Shown: positions 25,130-32,893, counted from the first letter of the stretch. The stretch: 51,390 nt of DNA from FEN-1191 sp964528845 (GCA_964528845.1 CAZGVE010000024.1:1-51390); one strand, 5' to 3'. A program made the numbers and translations. The notes: generated from the sequence alone by a model not told the origin.

Positions 25130-25494
25130 AGCGAGAAACACAGCCGGGCGAGCGCGCCGAGCGCGGTCAGAGCCACGAGCTGCAGTGCTGCCTTCAGCAG
25201 TCCGCGCACCTCCCCGCGCCAGTTGCGTACCACCTGGAGCAGGCAATAGAGCAGTCCGATTCCGCCGATCGCCGGCACCAGGTAATGCAGCAGCCGCACG
25301 CGCTCGGGATGAAACGGTGCCGGGAAGTGCCGCGACAGCGACAGCGCGCCGTAGTACCCGGCAAGGGTGACCGCGAGCGCGACCAGCCGTGTCGAGTACG
25401 GCCCGAGCGTGGCGGCGCCGAGCCGCGCGATCACGAAAGCCGCTGCACCGAGCAGCGCCAGCCCCAGCAGCGCCCACCACACCATCACGCTCAT
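25126..25494 (-). CDS. Small membrane protein of unknown function
   Basis: 122-aa protein with about four hydrophobic segments (near residues 5-23, 31-47, 70-88 and 100-120) and a short central polar stretch, HFPAPFHPERVR. I do not recognise a family. It is the first gene of the minus-strand operon with GFA, GST and PaiB genes and overlaps the GFA start by 4 bp. The ATG at 25494 is preferred over ATG 25485 only because it is the first; longer starts would add hydrophilic sequence with no membrane logic. Confidence 0.65.
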   Translation of the reverse strand: MSVMVWWALLGLALLGAAAFVIARLGAATLGPYSTRLVALAVTLAGYYGALSLSRHFPAPFHPERVRLLHYLVPAIGGIGLLYCLLQVVRNWRGEVRGLLKAALQLVALTALGALARLCFSL

Positions 25495-25613
25495 CCCCGC
25501 ACGCACCTCCCGTCGTGCCGCGACTGTGACGCAGGTTCCGCATCGCATCAAGCCGGGTGTCAACTGAAGCCACCCGACCTCGTTATGAGGGATACTCGGG
25601 CCGCAGAGACCAT

Positions 25614-27188
25614 ATGATTTCACATCGACATGGGCTACGGCGTGCACTGCGCGGTGCCGCGTTCGCAGCAACCGCGGCGGCGCTACTCGTAGCCTGTGCG
25701 ACCGGCCCGACACGCTCCGGGGATGGGGGCGGGACACCGCTCGCCGCCGTGATCCGTCGTGGCGATGTGCTCTGGCTCGAGCGCGTCGGCTTTGGTCTGG
25801 ATCGCGCGAGCCTCGCCCAGTACCGCGCCCTCGGTCGCGCCCGCTTCCTGGATGCGCAGTTCGCGGCGCGCGATGCGCCGCTGCCGGATTCGATCGCGGC
25901 GCAGATCGACGCGCTGGAAGTCACCCGGCTCGATCCTCTGCGCACACTGGCCGACCTCAATGCGCAGAACCGCGCGATCAATGCATTGCCGGACGGTCCG
26001 GACAAGGAGCAGGCCCGCAAGAGCCTGAATGAGCACGGCAATCAGCTGGCCTACCAGGCCATCCGCCGCGACCTGCTGCGCGCGCTGTATTCCCCAGCGC
26101 AGCTGCGGGAGCAGATGGTCTGGTTCTGGCTCAATCATTTCAGCGTCTATCAATACAAGGCCAATGTGCGCTGGCTGGTCGGCGACTACGAGGAGCGCGC
26201 GATCCGGCCGCATGCGCTCGGTCACTTCCGCGATCTGCTGCTCGCGACACTCGAGCATCCGGCCATGCTGCAGTACCTGGACAATGCCCAGAACGCCGCG
26301 GGACACATCAACGAGAACTACGCGCGCGAGCTCATGGAGCTGCACACGCTCGGCGTGGGCTCGGGCTACACCCAGCACGACGTGCAGGAGCTCGCACGCG
26401 TGCTCACCGGCGTCGGCGTCAACGCCGGCGACGCGCCACGACTGGGCCCTGCGCTCGAGCGCGAGTACCGGCGCGTCGGCGCCTTCGAATTCAATCCGGC
26501 GCGCCACGATAGCGGGCCCAAGACGCTGTTCGGACAGCGGATCGGGGGCACCGGGTTCGGCGAGGTCGAGGCAGCGGTGACGCTCATCGTGCACCAGAGC
26601 GCCTGTGCCCATTTCATATCGCGCGAGCTCAGCACCTGGTTCGTTGCCGACGATCCGCCACCGGCCCTGGTCGAACGCATGGCACAGACCTTCGGGCGCA
26701 CTGACGGGGACATCGCCGCGGTGCTGCGCACGATGTTCTTGAGTCCGGAGTTCGACGCCGCGCTCGGCGCCAAGTTCAGGGACCCGCTGCACTTCGTGAT
26801 CGCCTCGGTGCGCCTCGCCTATGACGGCCAGCAGATCCGCAATACGCGCCCGCTGCTGAACTGGCTCTCCGCGCTCGGCGAGGCACCGTACGGCCGCGTG
26901 ACGCCGGACGGCTATCCGGCCACGGAGCCGGGCTGGGCGAGCCCGGGCCAGCTCAGCCGGCGCTTCGAGATCGCACGCGCGATCGGGATTGGCAATGCCG
27001 GACTGTTCGACCCGGAAGACGGCAGCCCGGCGACGACCAGCGGCTTCCCGCAGCTCGAGAACCGGGTGTATTTCGAGGCCATCGAACCATTCCTGAGTAC
27101 GTCTACCCGCGCCGGACTGGCGCGCGCGAATTCACAGGCGGAGTGGAACAGCTTCCTGCTCTCCTCCCCGGACTTCAGCTACCAGTGA
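25614..27188 (+). CDS. DUF1800 family exported protein
   Basis: 524-aa protein of the DUF1800 family, function unknown. A lipoprotein-type signal (LLVACAT, Cys at about residue 29) precedes a helical body with the family's LNHFSVYQYKANVRW, INENYARELMELHTLGVGSGYTQHDVQELARVLTG and DGYPATEPGW landmarks. Start ATG 25614 gives the signal directly; the frame is open back to 25557. The next gene, 12 bp downstream, is the usual DUF1501 partner, so the two most likely act together at the cell envelope. Confidence 0.92.
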   Translation: MISHRHGLRRALRGAAFAATAAALLVACATGPTRSGDGGGTPLAAVIRRGDVLWLERVGFGLDRASLAQYRALGRARFLDAQFAARDAPLPDSIAAQIDALEVTRLDPLRTLADLNAQNRAINALPDGPDKEQARKSLNEHGNQLAYQAIRRDLLRALYSPAQLREQMVWFWLNHFSVYQYKANVRWLVGDYEERAIRPHALGHFRDLLLATLEHPAMLQYLDNAQNAAGHINENYARELMELHTLGVGSGYTQHDVQELARVLTGVGVNAGDAPRLGPALEREYRRVGAFEFNPARHDSGPKTLFGQRIGGTGFGEVEAAVTLIVHQSACAHFISRELSTWFVADDPPPALVERMAQTFGRTDGDIAAVLRTMFLSPEFDAALGAKFRDPLHFVIASVRLAYDGQQIRNTRPLLNWLSALGEAPYGRVTPDGYPATEPGWASPGQLSRRFEIARAIGIGNAGLFDPEDGSPATTSGFPQLENRVYFEAIEPFLSTSTRAGLARANSQAEWNSFLLSSPDFSYQ

Positions 27189-27200
27189 GGTGAGCAGCGC

Positions 27201-28391
27201 ATGAACCGTCGCCAGATGTTCAAGCTCGCTGCCGCCGGTCTTGCGAGCACCCTCGGGGTCACGCGCCTGTATGCCGCGCCGTCCAGCGGACCGCGCTTCC
27301 TGCTGGTGTTCCTGCGCGGTGGCTACGACGCCACGAACCTGCTGATCCCCACCTCCAGCAGCTACTACTACGAGGCGCGACCGAATCTCGCGATCGCGCG
27401 CCCGGATCCGGCGGCACCGGCCGGGGCGCTGGCCCTCGATGGCGACTGGGCGCTGGCACCGGCGGTACGCGATACGGTCGGACTGCTCTACCAGCAGGGA
27501 CAGGCCGCGTTCGTCCCCTTTGCCGGCACCGAAGACCTGACCCGCAGCCACTTCGAGACCCAGGACAGCATCGAGCTCGGGCAGCCGGTCAGCAGTGCGC
27601 GTAACTATCGCTCCGGTTTCCTCGCGCGCCTGTCCGAGACGCTCATCGGCGTTCCGGCGATCGCGTTCACCGACGCGCTGCCGCTGGCCTTCCAGGGCAG
27701 CACGCCAGTGCCGAACCAGTCCCTGAAGAGCGTCGGCAAGCCGCCGTTCGATGATCGCCAGGCTCACATCCTGACCGACATGTACGCCGGGCATCACCTG
27801 CAGAGCGCCGTCGGCAGCGGCCTTACGCTGCGAGCCGAAGTCGCCCAGGCGATGATGGACGAGATGAATGGGGCGAGCCGCGACGCGATCGCCCCGAAGG
27901 GCTTCGAGCTCGAGGCCGCGCGCATGGCGCGCCTGATGCATGAGCAGTACCGGATCGGGTTCATCGACGTGGGAGGATGGGACACGCACGTGAACCAGGG
28001 CGCGGCGTCCGGCACGCTGGCGGGCAACCTCGCGAGCCTCGGACGCGGCCTCGCCGCCTACGCGCAGACCCTCGGACCGGAGTGGCAGAACACCGTAGTG
28101 GTCGTGCTATCGGAATTCGGGCGGACGTTCCGCGAGAACGGTAATCGCGGCACCGACCACGGTCACGGGTCGGTGTACTGGGTGCTCGGTGGCGCCATCA
28201 GCGGCGGGCGCATCGCCGGCGAGCAGCAGCGGCTCGAGCGCGCCACGCTATTCCAGGATCGCGACTATCCGGTGCTGAATGACTACCGCGCCGTGCTCGG
28301 CGGGCTGTTCCGCGCTCTATGGGGGCTACAGCCGGGGCAGAGCGAGCGCATATTTGCGCAGGTCGATCCGGTTGATCTGCGGCTTGCCTAG
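27201..28391 (+). CDS. DUF1501 family Tat-exported protein
   Basis: 396-aa protein of the DUF1501 family, which has an alkaline-phosphatase-superfamily-like fold and no settled function. The N terminus NRRQMFKLAAAGLAS is a Tat-type twin-arginine signal. Typical blocks are RFLLVFLRGGYDATNLLIP, FIDVGGWDTHVNQG, VVVLSEFGRTFRENGNRGTDHGHG with possible metal-binding His/Asp residues, and NDYRAVLGGLF. It is co-directional with and 12 bp after the DUF1800 gene. Its stop overlaps the convergent DUF2127 stop by 4 bp. Confidence 0.93.
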   Translation: MNRRQMFKLAAAGLASTLGVTRLYAAPSSGPRFLLVFLRGGYDATNLLIPTSSSYYYEARPNLAIARPDPAAPAGALALDGDWALAPAVRDTVGLLYQQGQAAFVPFAGTEDLTRSHFETQDSIELGQPVSSARNYRSGFLARLSETLIGVPAIAFTDALPLAFQGSTPVPNQSLKSVGKPPFDDRQAHILTDMYAGHHLQSAVGSGLTLRAEVAQAMMDEMNGASRDAIAPKGFELEAARMARLMHEQYRIGFIDVGGWDTHVNQGAASGTLAGNLASLGRGLAAYAQTLGPEWQNTVVVVLSEFGRTFRENGNRGTDHGHGSVYWVLGGAISGGRIAGEQQRLERATLFQDRDYPVLNDYRAVLGGLFRALWGLQPGQSERIFAQVDPVDLRLA

Positions 28392-28942
28392 CCGCCGCTG
28401 TCCGGCCGCCGGTGCGCGGCGCGCAGCCGGCGGACCAGGTACCAGACGATCAGTGCGTTCACGAGCAGAGTCACGGTGATCGCGAGGCGATGGCCCGGCG
28501 TGCGCTGGAACCATTCCCACAGCTCGAATGGCATCAGCGACGCGGTGGCCGTGACCGTGAGCCACTCCCCCCACGTGCGGCGCAGCCACAGGCCGGTGCC
28601 TTCGACGAATGCCACCACCGTATAGAGCGTCGTCGCGGCGATGACCAGATGCATCTTGTTGGCATCCAGCCCCTGCACCCACGTCAGCGCGCGCTCGAGC
28701 AGCCGCTGATCGAGCGGGTCGGTCAGCGAGGCGGTGAAGTTGCGCAAGCGCTCGACCGTGGCCGGATCGAGCAGGCGATGCACGCCGTAGGTCGTGGCGA
28801 GGAACAGCAGTGCCTTGCCGTACTTGAGCAGCGCGATCAGGCGCAGGCCATCGAGCCGTCCGGGCGTCGGCCGTGGCGTGGACGCAGCGGCACCGGATTG
28901 TGGCCCCGGCGCGGCTGTCGCTGCGGAAGATGGTTTATCCAA
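28388..28942 (-). CDS. DUF2127 family membrane protein
   Basis: 184-aa inner-membrane protein with four predicted spans (near residues 38-55, 95-115, 125-145 and 150-170) after a 30-residue Ala/Pro/Ser-rich cytoplasmic N terminus. The GLRLIALLKYGKALLFLATTYGVHRLL start and the FVEGTGLWLRRTWGEWLTVTATASLMPFELWEW core are diagnostic of DUF2127. Function is unknown. It follows the sulfurtransferase gene by 75 bp on the same strand. Confidence 0.88.
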   Translation of the reverse strand: MDKPSSAATAAPGPQSGAAASTPRPTPGRLDGLRLIALLKYGKALLFLATTYGVHRLLDPATVERLRNFTASLTDPLDQRLLERALTWVQGLDANKMHLVIAATTLYTVVAFVEGTGLWLRRTWGEWLTVTATASLMPFELWEWFQRTPGHRLAITVTLLVNALIVWYLVRRLRAAHRRPDSGG

Positions 28943-29017
28943 GGGATCGGACCGTCCTGAAAAGGCGCGTAACTTAGGCGATCGGACCGCGCTGCGTCAC
29001 GCGAATTCGGCACTGGC

Positions 29018-29854
29018 TCACGGCGACACCGGGGTATCGGGCCGGGAGCCCCACTCGGCCCAGGAGCCGTCGTAGAGCGCACCACGCGGCAGGCCCGCCA
29101 CCGCGAGACCGAGACTCAGCACGGCCGCCGTGAGTCCCGAACCGCAGCTCGTGACGGGCGCGCTGGCAGCATCGGCACCCTCGGCCGCGAAGCGCTCGCG
29201 CAGTGCGTGCGGCGGCAGCATGGTCTCGCCGTTCACCAGCAATTCCCCGAACGGCAGGTTGCGGCTGCCCGGAATGTGCCCGCGGCGCAGGCCCGCCCGC
29301 GGCTCGCTGACCCGGGCATGGAACCGGTCGGCCGAGCGGGCATCGAGCACGAGTTCAGTACGGCTATCGAGATTCGCGCGCAGATCGCCGAGCCCGCGCA
29401 GGTGGCGAGCCGTGAGGCTGGCCTTGAAATCCCCTTCAGGCACGGGCGCGGCCGGACCGTGCTGCAGCGCGCGGCCTTCGCGTCGCCACTTGGGCAGGCC
29501 TCCGTCGAGCACCGCAGCGGCTTCTTGCCCGTAGAGCTGCAGCAGCCACCACGCCCGCGCACTCGAGTAGATCCCCTTCTGGTCGTAGCAGACGACGCGC
29601 TGGCCGGCACGCAGTCCCAGTCCCCGCATCAGCCGCTCGAAGCGCGCCGCACCCGGCACCATGTGCGGCAGCGTCGCATCGGGATCGGCAATCACATCGA
29701 TGTCGAAGAACCGTGCGCCCGGCAGGCGTTCCGCCTCGAACAACACGCGTGCATCGCGCTGCTCGCCGGGCAGATACCAGCTCGCGTCGAACACGGCGAT
29801 ATCGGGCGAACCGATCGCCTGCGCGAGCCATTCGGTGCTCACCAGCGGATTCAC
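29018..29854 (-). CDS. sseA: 3-mercaptopyruvate sulfurtransferase (two-domain rhodanese)
   Basis: Transfers the sulfur of 3-mercaptopyruvate or thiosulfate to a thiol acceptor. The 278-aa product has two rhodanese domains; the second carries the active-site loop CGSGLTAA (Cys237), the C-G-S-G-x-T form of mercaptopyruvate sulfurtransferases. The first domain holds LPGARFFDIDVIADPDATLPHM and the RVVCYDQKGIYSSARAWW pseudo-active-site loop. It is a cytosolic or periplasmic thiol enzyme; no signal peptide is seen. Confidence 0.93.
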   Translation of the reverse strand: MNPLVSTEWLAQAIGSPDIAVFDASWYLPGEQRDARVLFEAERLPGARFFDIDVIADPDATLPHMVPGAARFERLMRGLGLRAGQRVVCYDQKGIYSSARAWWLLQLYGQEAAAVLDGGLPKWRREGRALQHGPAAPVPEGDFKASLTARHLRGLGDLRANLDSRTELVLDARSADRFHARVSEPRAGLRRGHIPGSRNLPFGELLVNGETMLPPHALRERFAAEGADAASAPVTSCGSGLTAAVLSLGLAVAGLPRGALYDGSWAEWGSRPDTPVSP

Positions 29855-29899
29855 GAGGCACCCCCCTCCCCGGCCTGTGACGTGGACGTGAATGATGCC

Positions 29900-31102
29900 C
29901 TAAGGCGGCAGACGGCGCGCGCCGGTGAAGGGGTTGACGCCCTGCTGCGCGAGCGCCACCCATGCGAGGGCGCCCAGATGCAGCAGGTGCGGATACACCC
30001 GCGGCTGCGTCGGGTCGCTCGCGAGCATGAAGCCGGTCGGGACCGTGCCGTCGCTGGTCGCGAAATACCCGGCACCGGAAACGTGTGCAGCCTCGAGCAG
30101 CGCACGCAGCGCATCGCCCTGCGAGTCGCGCTGCAGGAGCCCGAGCAGCAGCAGCATCTGCGCGCTGCCCTCGATCCAGGGCCCGCCGCCGGCGCTGCTG
30201 TAGGAGTAGCCCGAGTCGGACTGCAGCCGGCTCTGTGCGCTCGCCAGAGCCGCGCCGTAGCGCTGCATGCCGTGGGGCAGCGCGAGCAGCGGCCAGATCT
30301 GCGCATCGAGCGCGAGCACGGGATTGGGAGTGGTGCCGTCCTCGAGCGTGCCGGCGGCGAAGCAGCCACACCGCCCATCCCACATCGCCGCAACGAAGCC
30401 AGCCGCAGCGCGCGCCAGTTGGCTCCAGTGCGGGTCGCCGCTTGCGCGCGCCAGGCGCTCGAAGGCCGCAGCCAGATCGATGTTGTGCTCGGTAGACTTC
30501 CAGCGCACGGGCGTTGGCACCGGTTCGTGCCCCTGCGCGCCGCCCATGAAGCCGCCCGCGCCGCGCTGGTCGCGCTGCATCTCGACCCACGCACCGAGAC
30601 GCAGTGCCGCCTCCCGGTAGGGACGCCCGGCCACACCTCCGGCCGCAGGCGTGTCCCGCCGCTCATCGAGTGCGAGCAGTGCCAGCATCGCCCAGGCCAC
30701 GTTGCCGCTGTCGGTTCCGGCCTGGTAGGAATCTTCGAGCCAGCGGCCCTGCGCTCGATCCCACCATCCGGCGAGCCGCAGCGTTGCGGGCGCGCCCGCC
30801 AGGTAGGCATTTCGCACGCGCCCGTCGTGCCAGTAGCGATCCTGCACGGTCGCCAGCCGCAACGCGTCTGCGATCCGGCGCGCGAGATCGATGCGCCCGC
30901 AGGCTACCAGCGCGATCGCCGCGACCGCGTTGTCATAGACAAAAGCAGCCTGATCGAGCGGACCGGGCGGTGCGGTCGGATAGCTGGCGAGCAGGGCCGC
31001 GCCCGCGGTCGCGGCCAGCGGACGCTCCAGGTCCTCGCAGGCCACATTGGAGGCGGCGTGTGCCGGCAGCGCCGGCGCGAGCGCCAGCGGCAGCCATACC
31101 AT
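29900..31102 (-). CDS. Exported protein with six-hairpin glycosidase-like pattern, function unknown
   Basis: 400-aa product with a short signal-like start (MVWLPLALAPALPAHA). The body alternates helices of the (alpha/alpha) toroid type: FVYDNAVAAIALVACGRIDLARRIADAL, DSGNVAWAMLALLALDE, AAFERLARASG, and a cluster of aromatic/acidic residues (WIEGSAQMLLLLGL). This resembles six-hairpin glycosidase-like proteins, but I see no catalytic signature, so the fold is inferred and no activity is claimed. The start codon immediately follows the poly-U tract of the upstream gene's terminator and has no ribosome-binding site; no other start in the frame keeps a signal peptide. Confidence 0.6.
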   Translation of the reverse strand: MVWLPLALAPALPAHAASNVACEDLERPLAATAGAALLASYPTAPPGPLDQAAFVYDNAVAAIALVACGRIDLARRIADALRLATVQDRYWHDGRVRNAYLAGAPATLRLAGWWDRAQGRWLEDSYQAGTDSGNVAWAMLALLALDERRDTPAAGGVAGRPYREAALRLGAWVEMQRDQRGAGGFMGGAQGHEPVPTPVRWKSTEHNIDLAAAFERLARASGDPHWSQLARAAAGFVAAMWDGRCGCFAAGTLEDGTTPNPVLALDAQIWPLLALPHGMQRYGAALASAQSRLQSDSGYSYSSAGGGPWIEGSAQMLLLLGLLQRDSQGDALRALLEAAHVSGAGYFATSDGTVPTGFMLASDPTQPRVYPHLLHLGALAWVALAQQGVNPFTGARRLPP

Positions 31103-31133
31103 GAAAAAAAAGGCCCGGAGCGATCCGGGCCTT
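31103..31133 (-). terminator. Rho-independent terminator of the RNA-binding-protein gene
   Basis: On the minus strand a 10-bp stem, AAGGCCCGGA with TCCGGGCCTT, closes a 4-nt TCGC loop (31133-31110) and is followed by a run of eight T (31111-31104). It is 30 bp downstream of the RRM gene stop and is the strongest intrinsic terminator in the window. The next gene's ATG begins at 31102, two bases after the T-run. Confidence 0.9.
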
Positions 31134-31163
31134 CTTGTCGCGTTCAGCGAAGTGCGTGCCGCC

Positions 31164-31508
31164 TTACCAGCGACCACCACCACCGCCGCCGCCGCCGCCG
31201 CCGCCGCCGTTGCCGCGGAAGCCACCACCACCACCGCCGCCACCCGGGCGTCCACCACCCGTGCGCGGCTTGTCCTGGGCCTCGTTGACCCGCAGCGGAC
31301 GACCATTCATCGAATAGCCATTGAGACTCTGTATCGCACGTGCCGCATCGGCCTGGCTCATCTCGACGAACCCAAAGCCACGCGGACGACCGGTCTCCCG
31401 ATCGGTCGGCAGCGACACGGCCTCGACCGTGCCATGCTGAGAGAACAGCGTACGAACTTCGGCCTCACTGGCCGTGAACGGCAGATTACCTACATAGATC
31501 TTCGCCAT
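31164..31508 (-). CDS. Glycine-rich RRM-type RNA-binding protein
   Basis: 114-aa single-RRM protein like bacterial RbpA/cold-inducible glycine-rich RNA-binding proteins. RNP2 is IYVGNLPF and RNP1 is RGFGFVEM with intact aromatic positions for RNA binding; the C-terminal 40 residues are Gly-rich with few Arg (GGGGFRGNGGGG). Start ATG at 31508 begins the canonical MAKIYVGNLPFT, although the frame continues upstream. An extended -10 promoter lies far upstream, leaving a leader of about 170 nt, and a terminator directly follows. It is monocistronic. Confidence 0.95.
   Translation of the reverse strand: MAKIYVGNLPFTASEAEVRTLFSQHGTVEAVSLPTDRETGRPRGFGFVEMSQADAARAIQSLNGYSMNGRPLRVNEAQDKPRTGGGRPGGGGGGGGFRGNGGGGGGGGGGGGRW
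31173..31210. repeat. GC-rich trinucleotide repeat encoding the poly-Gly tail
   Basis: A run of CCA/CCG triplets on the plus strand, GGT/GGC on the coding strand, that codes for the glycine tail of the RRM protein. The continuous GCC part is about ten units. In-frame triplets can change in number by slippage without shifting the frame, so tail length could vary between isolates. Confidence 0.85.
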
Positions 31509-31683
31509 AAAAGTCACACTCTCCAGAGCGAATCGACCACTTGGGGTCGTACAACACGGCAGGAACAACAACCGAGGTCAGGGAGAGAGCGTCTCACGAG
31601 CCGTCAAAGCGTGGATCCTGTCACCATGATCGAAGGCGGTTCGGGTCCGGAAATGAAGCAGGAACGCTCGACGATCGTGAAAG

Positions 31684-31711
31684 ATTGTATCACAAAGGGC
31701 TTTATTTACAG
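31684..31711 (-). promoter_or_regulatory. Extended -10 promoter for the RRM gene
   Basis: On the minus strand CTGTAA (31711-31706) precedes, after 16 bp, TGATACAAT (31692-31684): a TG-N extended -10 with TACAAT matching five of six. The predicted start near 31677 gives a leader of roughly 170 nt before the RRM ATG at 31508. The surrounding 293-bp spacer is AT-richer than the rest of the window. Confidence 0.5.
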
Positions 31712-31729
31712 CTCGATTTATGTCAGAGG

Positions 31730-31778
31730 GGTCCTACACTGGGACCGGTAGCCGGCCCCTCTGCGGCCGGGTGCTACC
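31730..31778 (+). other. Two adjacent stem-loops in the ybeD leader
   Basis: On the plus strand GGTCC/GGACC (31730-31734 with 31742-31746, 7-nt loop) is followed at once by an 11-bp hairpin: GGTAGC with GCTACC (31747-31752/31773-31778) and, after a 3-nt bulge, CGGCC with GGCCG (31753-31757/31765-31769). They end 23 bp before the ybeD ATG. They could fold in the ybeD leader RNA or act at DNA level. No T tract follows, so they are not a terminator for the plus strand. Confidence 0.5.
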
Positions 31779-31801
31779 CAACCGATTCCACAGAAGAGGC
31801 C

Positions 31802-32071
31802 ATGAACAGCGATTCCCCGCCAAGACTTTCTTATCCATGCAGCTATCCCGTCAAGGTGATGGTGCGCGCCGAACCAAACGTCCGTTTGCAGGTTGATGCG
31901 ATCATGGAGCGCCATGCCGGACCGCTCGACCTGGCTGCGGTCGGCGAGCGCCATTCCGCCCAGCAGCGCTTCATTGGACTGACTTATGTCATCCAGGCAC
32001 GTAGCGAGGCGCACATCACCGAAGTGTTCGAGGCGCTGAAGCTCTGCCCGCAGGTACTGCTCGTGCTTTAG
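31802..32071 (+). CDS. ybeD: YbeD-like DUF493 regulatory-domain protein
   Basis: 89-aa protein with the DUF493/ACT-like ferredoxin fold. Characteristic text is YPCSYPVKVMVRAEPN near the start and QQRFIGLTYVIQARSEAHITEVFEALKLCPQVLLVL at the end. In relatives it sits between dacA and lipB; here it is isolated from dacA by about 10 kb and from lipB by four genes on the other strand. It has an AGAAGAGG ribosome-binding site 2 bp before the ATG. Biochemical role is unknown. Confidence 0.9.
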   Translation: MNSDSPPRLSYPCSYPVKVMVRAEPNVRLQVDAIMERHAGPLDLAAVGERHSAQQRFIGLTYVIQARSEAHITEVFEALKLCPQVLLVL

Positions 32072-32087
32072 CCGAGCGCGCTACGCG

Positions 32088-32468
32088 CTATGGCCAGATG
32101 CTGGCCCGCTCGTCGAAGTCCGCGCTGGCGCGCGCGACGACGCAGAATCGCTGGCCGGTGGGTGCCTCCATGACCCACCAGGTGCGTACCTGCTCGATGC
32201 GCCGCGCGCCGAGCCCCTCGAGGCGTCGGACCTCCGCGTCGATGTCGTCGGTCTCGATGTCCAGGTGCACACGGCTCGCATGGCTGACGGCCTGGACTTC
32301 GATGTGCAGGGCATCGCTGGGATCGAGCAGTTCAATGTAGCGATCGGCCTGCGGTGGCGGCAGCTTTCGGCTGCGCATGCCGAGCGCCTCACTCCAGAAG
32401 CCCGCCGCGGCACCAAGGTCCGTGCTCTCGCAGTCGATGATGAAGCCGCGCAGCTTGCTACGGTGCAT
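32088..32468 (-). CDS. VOC (glyoxalase/dioxygenase) superfamily protein
   Basis: 126-aa protein with a single vicinal-oxygen-chelate module. The start RGFIIDCESTDLGAAAGFWSEALGM and the later VHLDIETDDIDAEVRRLEGLGARRI and WWVMEAPTGQRFCVV are typical of this family. Substrate cannot be told from the sequence. It is 14 bp downstream of the small membrane-protein gene in a minus-strand group. Confidence 0.85.
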   Translation of the reverse strand: MHRSKLRGFIIDCESTDLGAAAGFWSEALGMRSRKLPPPQADRYIELLDPSDALHIEVQAVSHASRVHLDIETDDIDAEVRRLEGLGARRIEQVRTWWVMEAPTGQRFCVVARASADFDERASIWP

Positions 32469-32482
32469 GATTGGCCGCGCGC

Positions 32483-32833
32483 TTAAGGCCGCGCGCGGTG
32501 CATCAGCGCACTGGCGGCCAGGTTGAACAGGCCGAGCAGCAGTCCGCCGAGCAGCGCGGCGCCGAAGCTGTCGATGCGCAATCCCGGCACCAATGCGCCA
32601 GTCAGCAGCAGCATCAGCGCGTTGATCACGATCAGGAACAGGCCGAGCGTCAGGATCGTGATCGGCAGCGTGATCAGCACCAGGATCGGCCGCACCAGGA
32701 AGTTCACCAGTCCCAGCACCAGCGCGGCGAGCAGGGCCGTCACGAAGCCGTTGATATGGATGCCATGCACGAACTGGCCCACGAGCCACAGCAGCAGCGC
32801 GCTGACGAGCAGGTGTACGAGCAGGCGGGACAT
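32483..32833 (-). CDS. Four-helix membrane protein of the phage-holin-4_2/YvlD type
   Basis: 116-aa protein with four strongly hydrophobic segments covering most of its length and charged residues only between them, ending HRARP. The pattern LVGQFVHGIHINGFVTALLAALVLGLVNFLVRPILVLITLPITILTLGLFLIVINALML is that of YvlD-type membrane proteins, also called phage holin family 4. These are chromosomal envelope proteins in most bacteria; no lysis genes surround it, so a phage origin is not implied. Confidence 0.88.
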   Translation of the reverse strand: MSRLLVHLLVSALLLWLVGQFVHGIHINGFVTALLAALVLGLVNFLVRPILVLITLPITILTLGLFLIVINALMLLLTGALVPGLRIDSFGAALLGGLLLGLFNLAASALMHRARP

Positions 32834-32893
32834 CGCGCGATGCTACGCCGTCGCTCCGGGTGCATCAAATCCGCCATCCTGCCTGCGTGCTGA

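Noticed and set aside
28946..28989. Two GATCGGACCG copies between the DUF2127 and sulfurtransferase genes as an operator
   Set aside because: Ten-base repeats in GC-rich DNA are common, and nothing else supports a binding site.
31173..31262. Triplet-rich stretch as a CRISPR-like or regulatory repeat array
   Set aside because: It lies wholly inside the RRM gene and encodes its glycine-rich tail.
29900..31306. Longer start for the 400-aa exported protein reaching into the RRM gene
   Set aside because: The extra codons run through the glycine-tail repeat in another frame and through the terminator; no start codon there yields a sensible N terminus.
32075..32089. AGCGCG-CTA-CGCGCT hairpin between ybeD and the VOC gene as a two-way terminator
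   Set aside because: Only six base pairs, a three-base loop and no flanking T runs.
32483..32833. Holin-family label as evidence for a prophage
   Set aside because: No lysis, integrase, capsid or regulatory phage genes lie nearby; this family is mostly chromosomal YvlD-type membrane protein.
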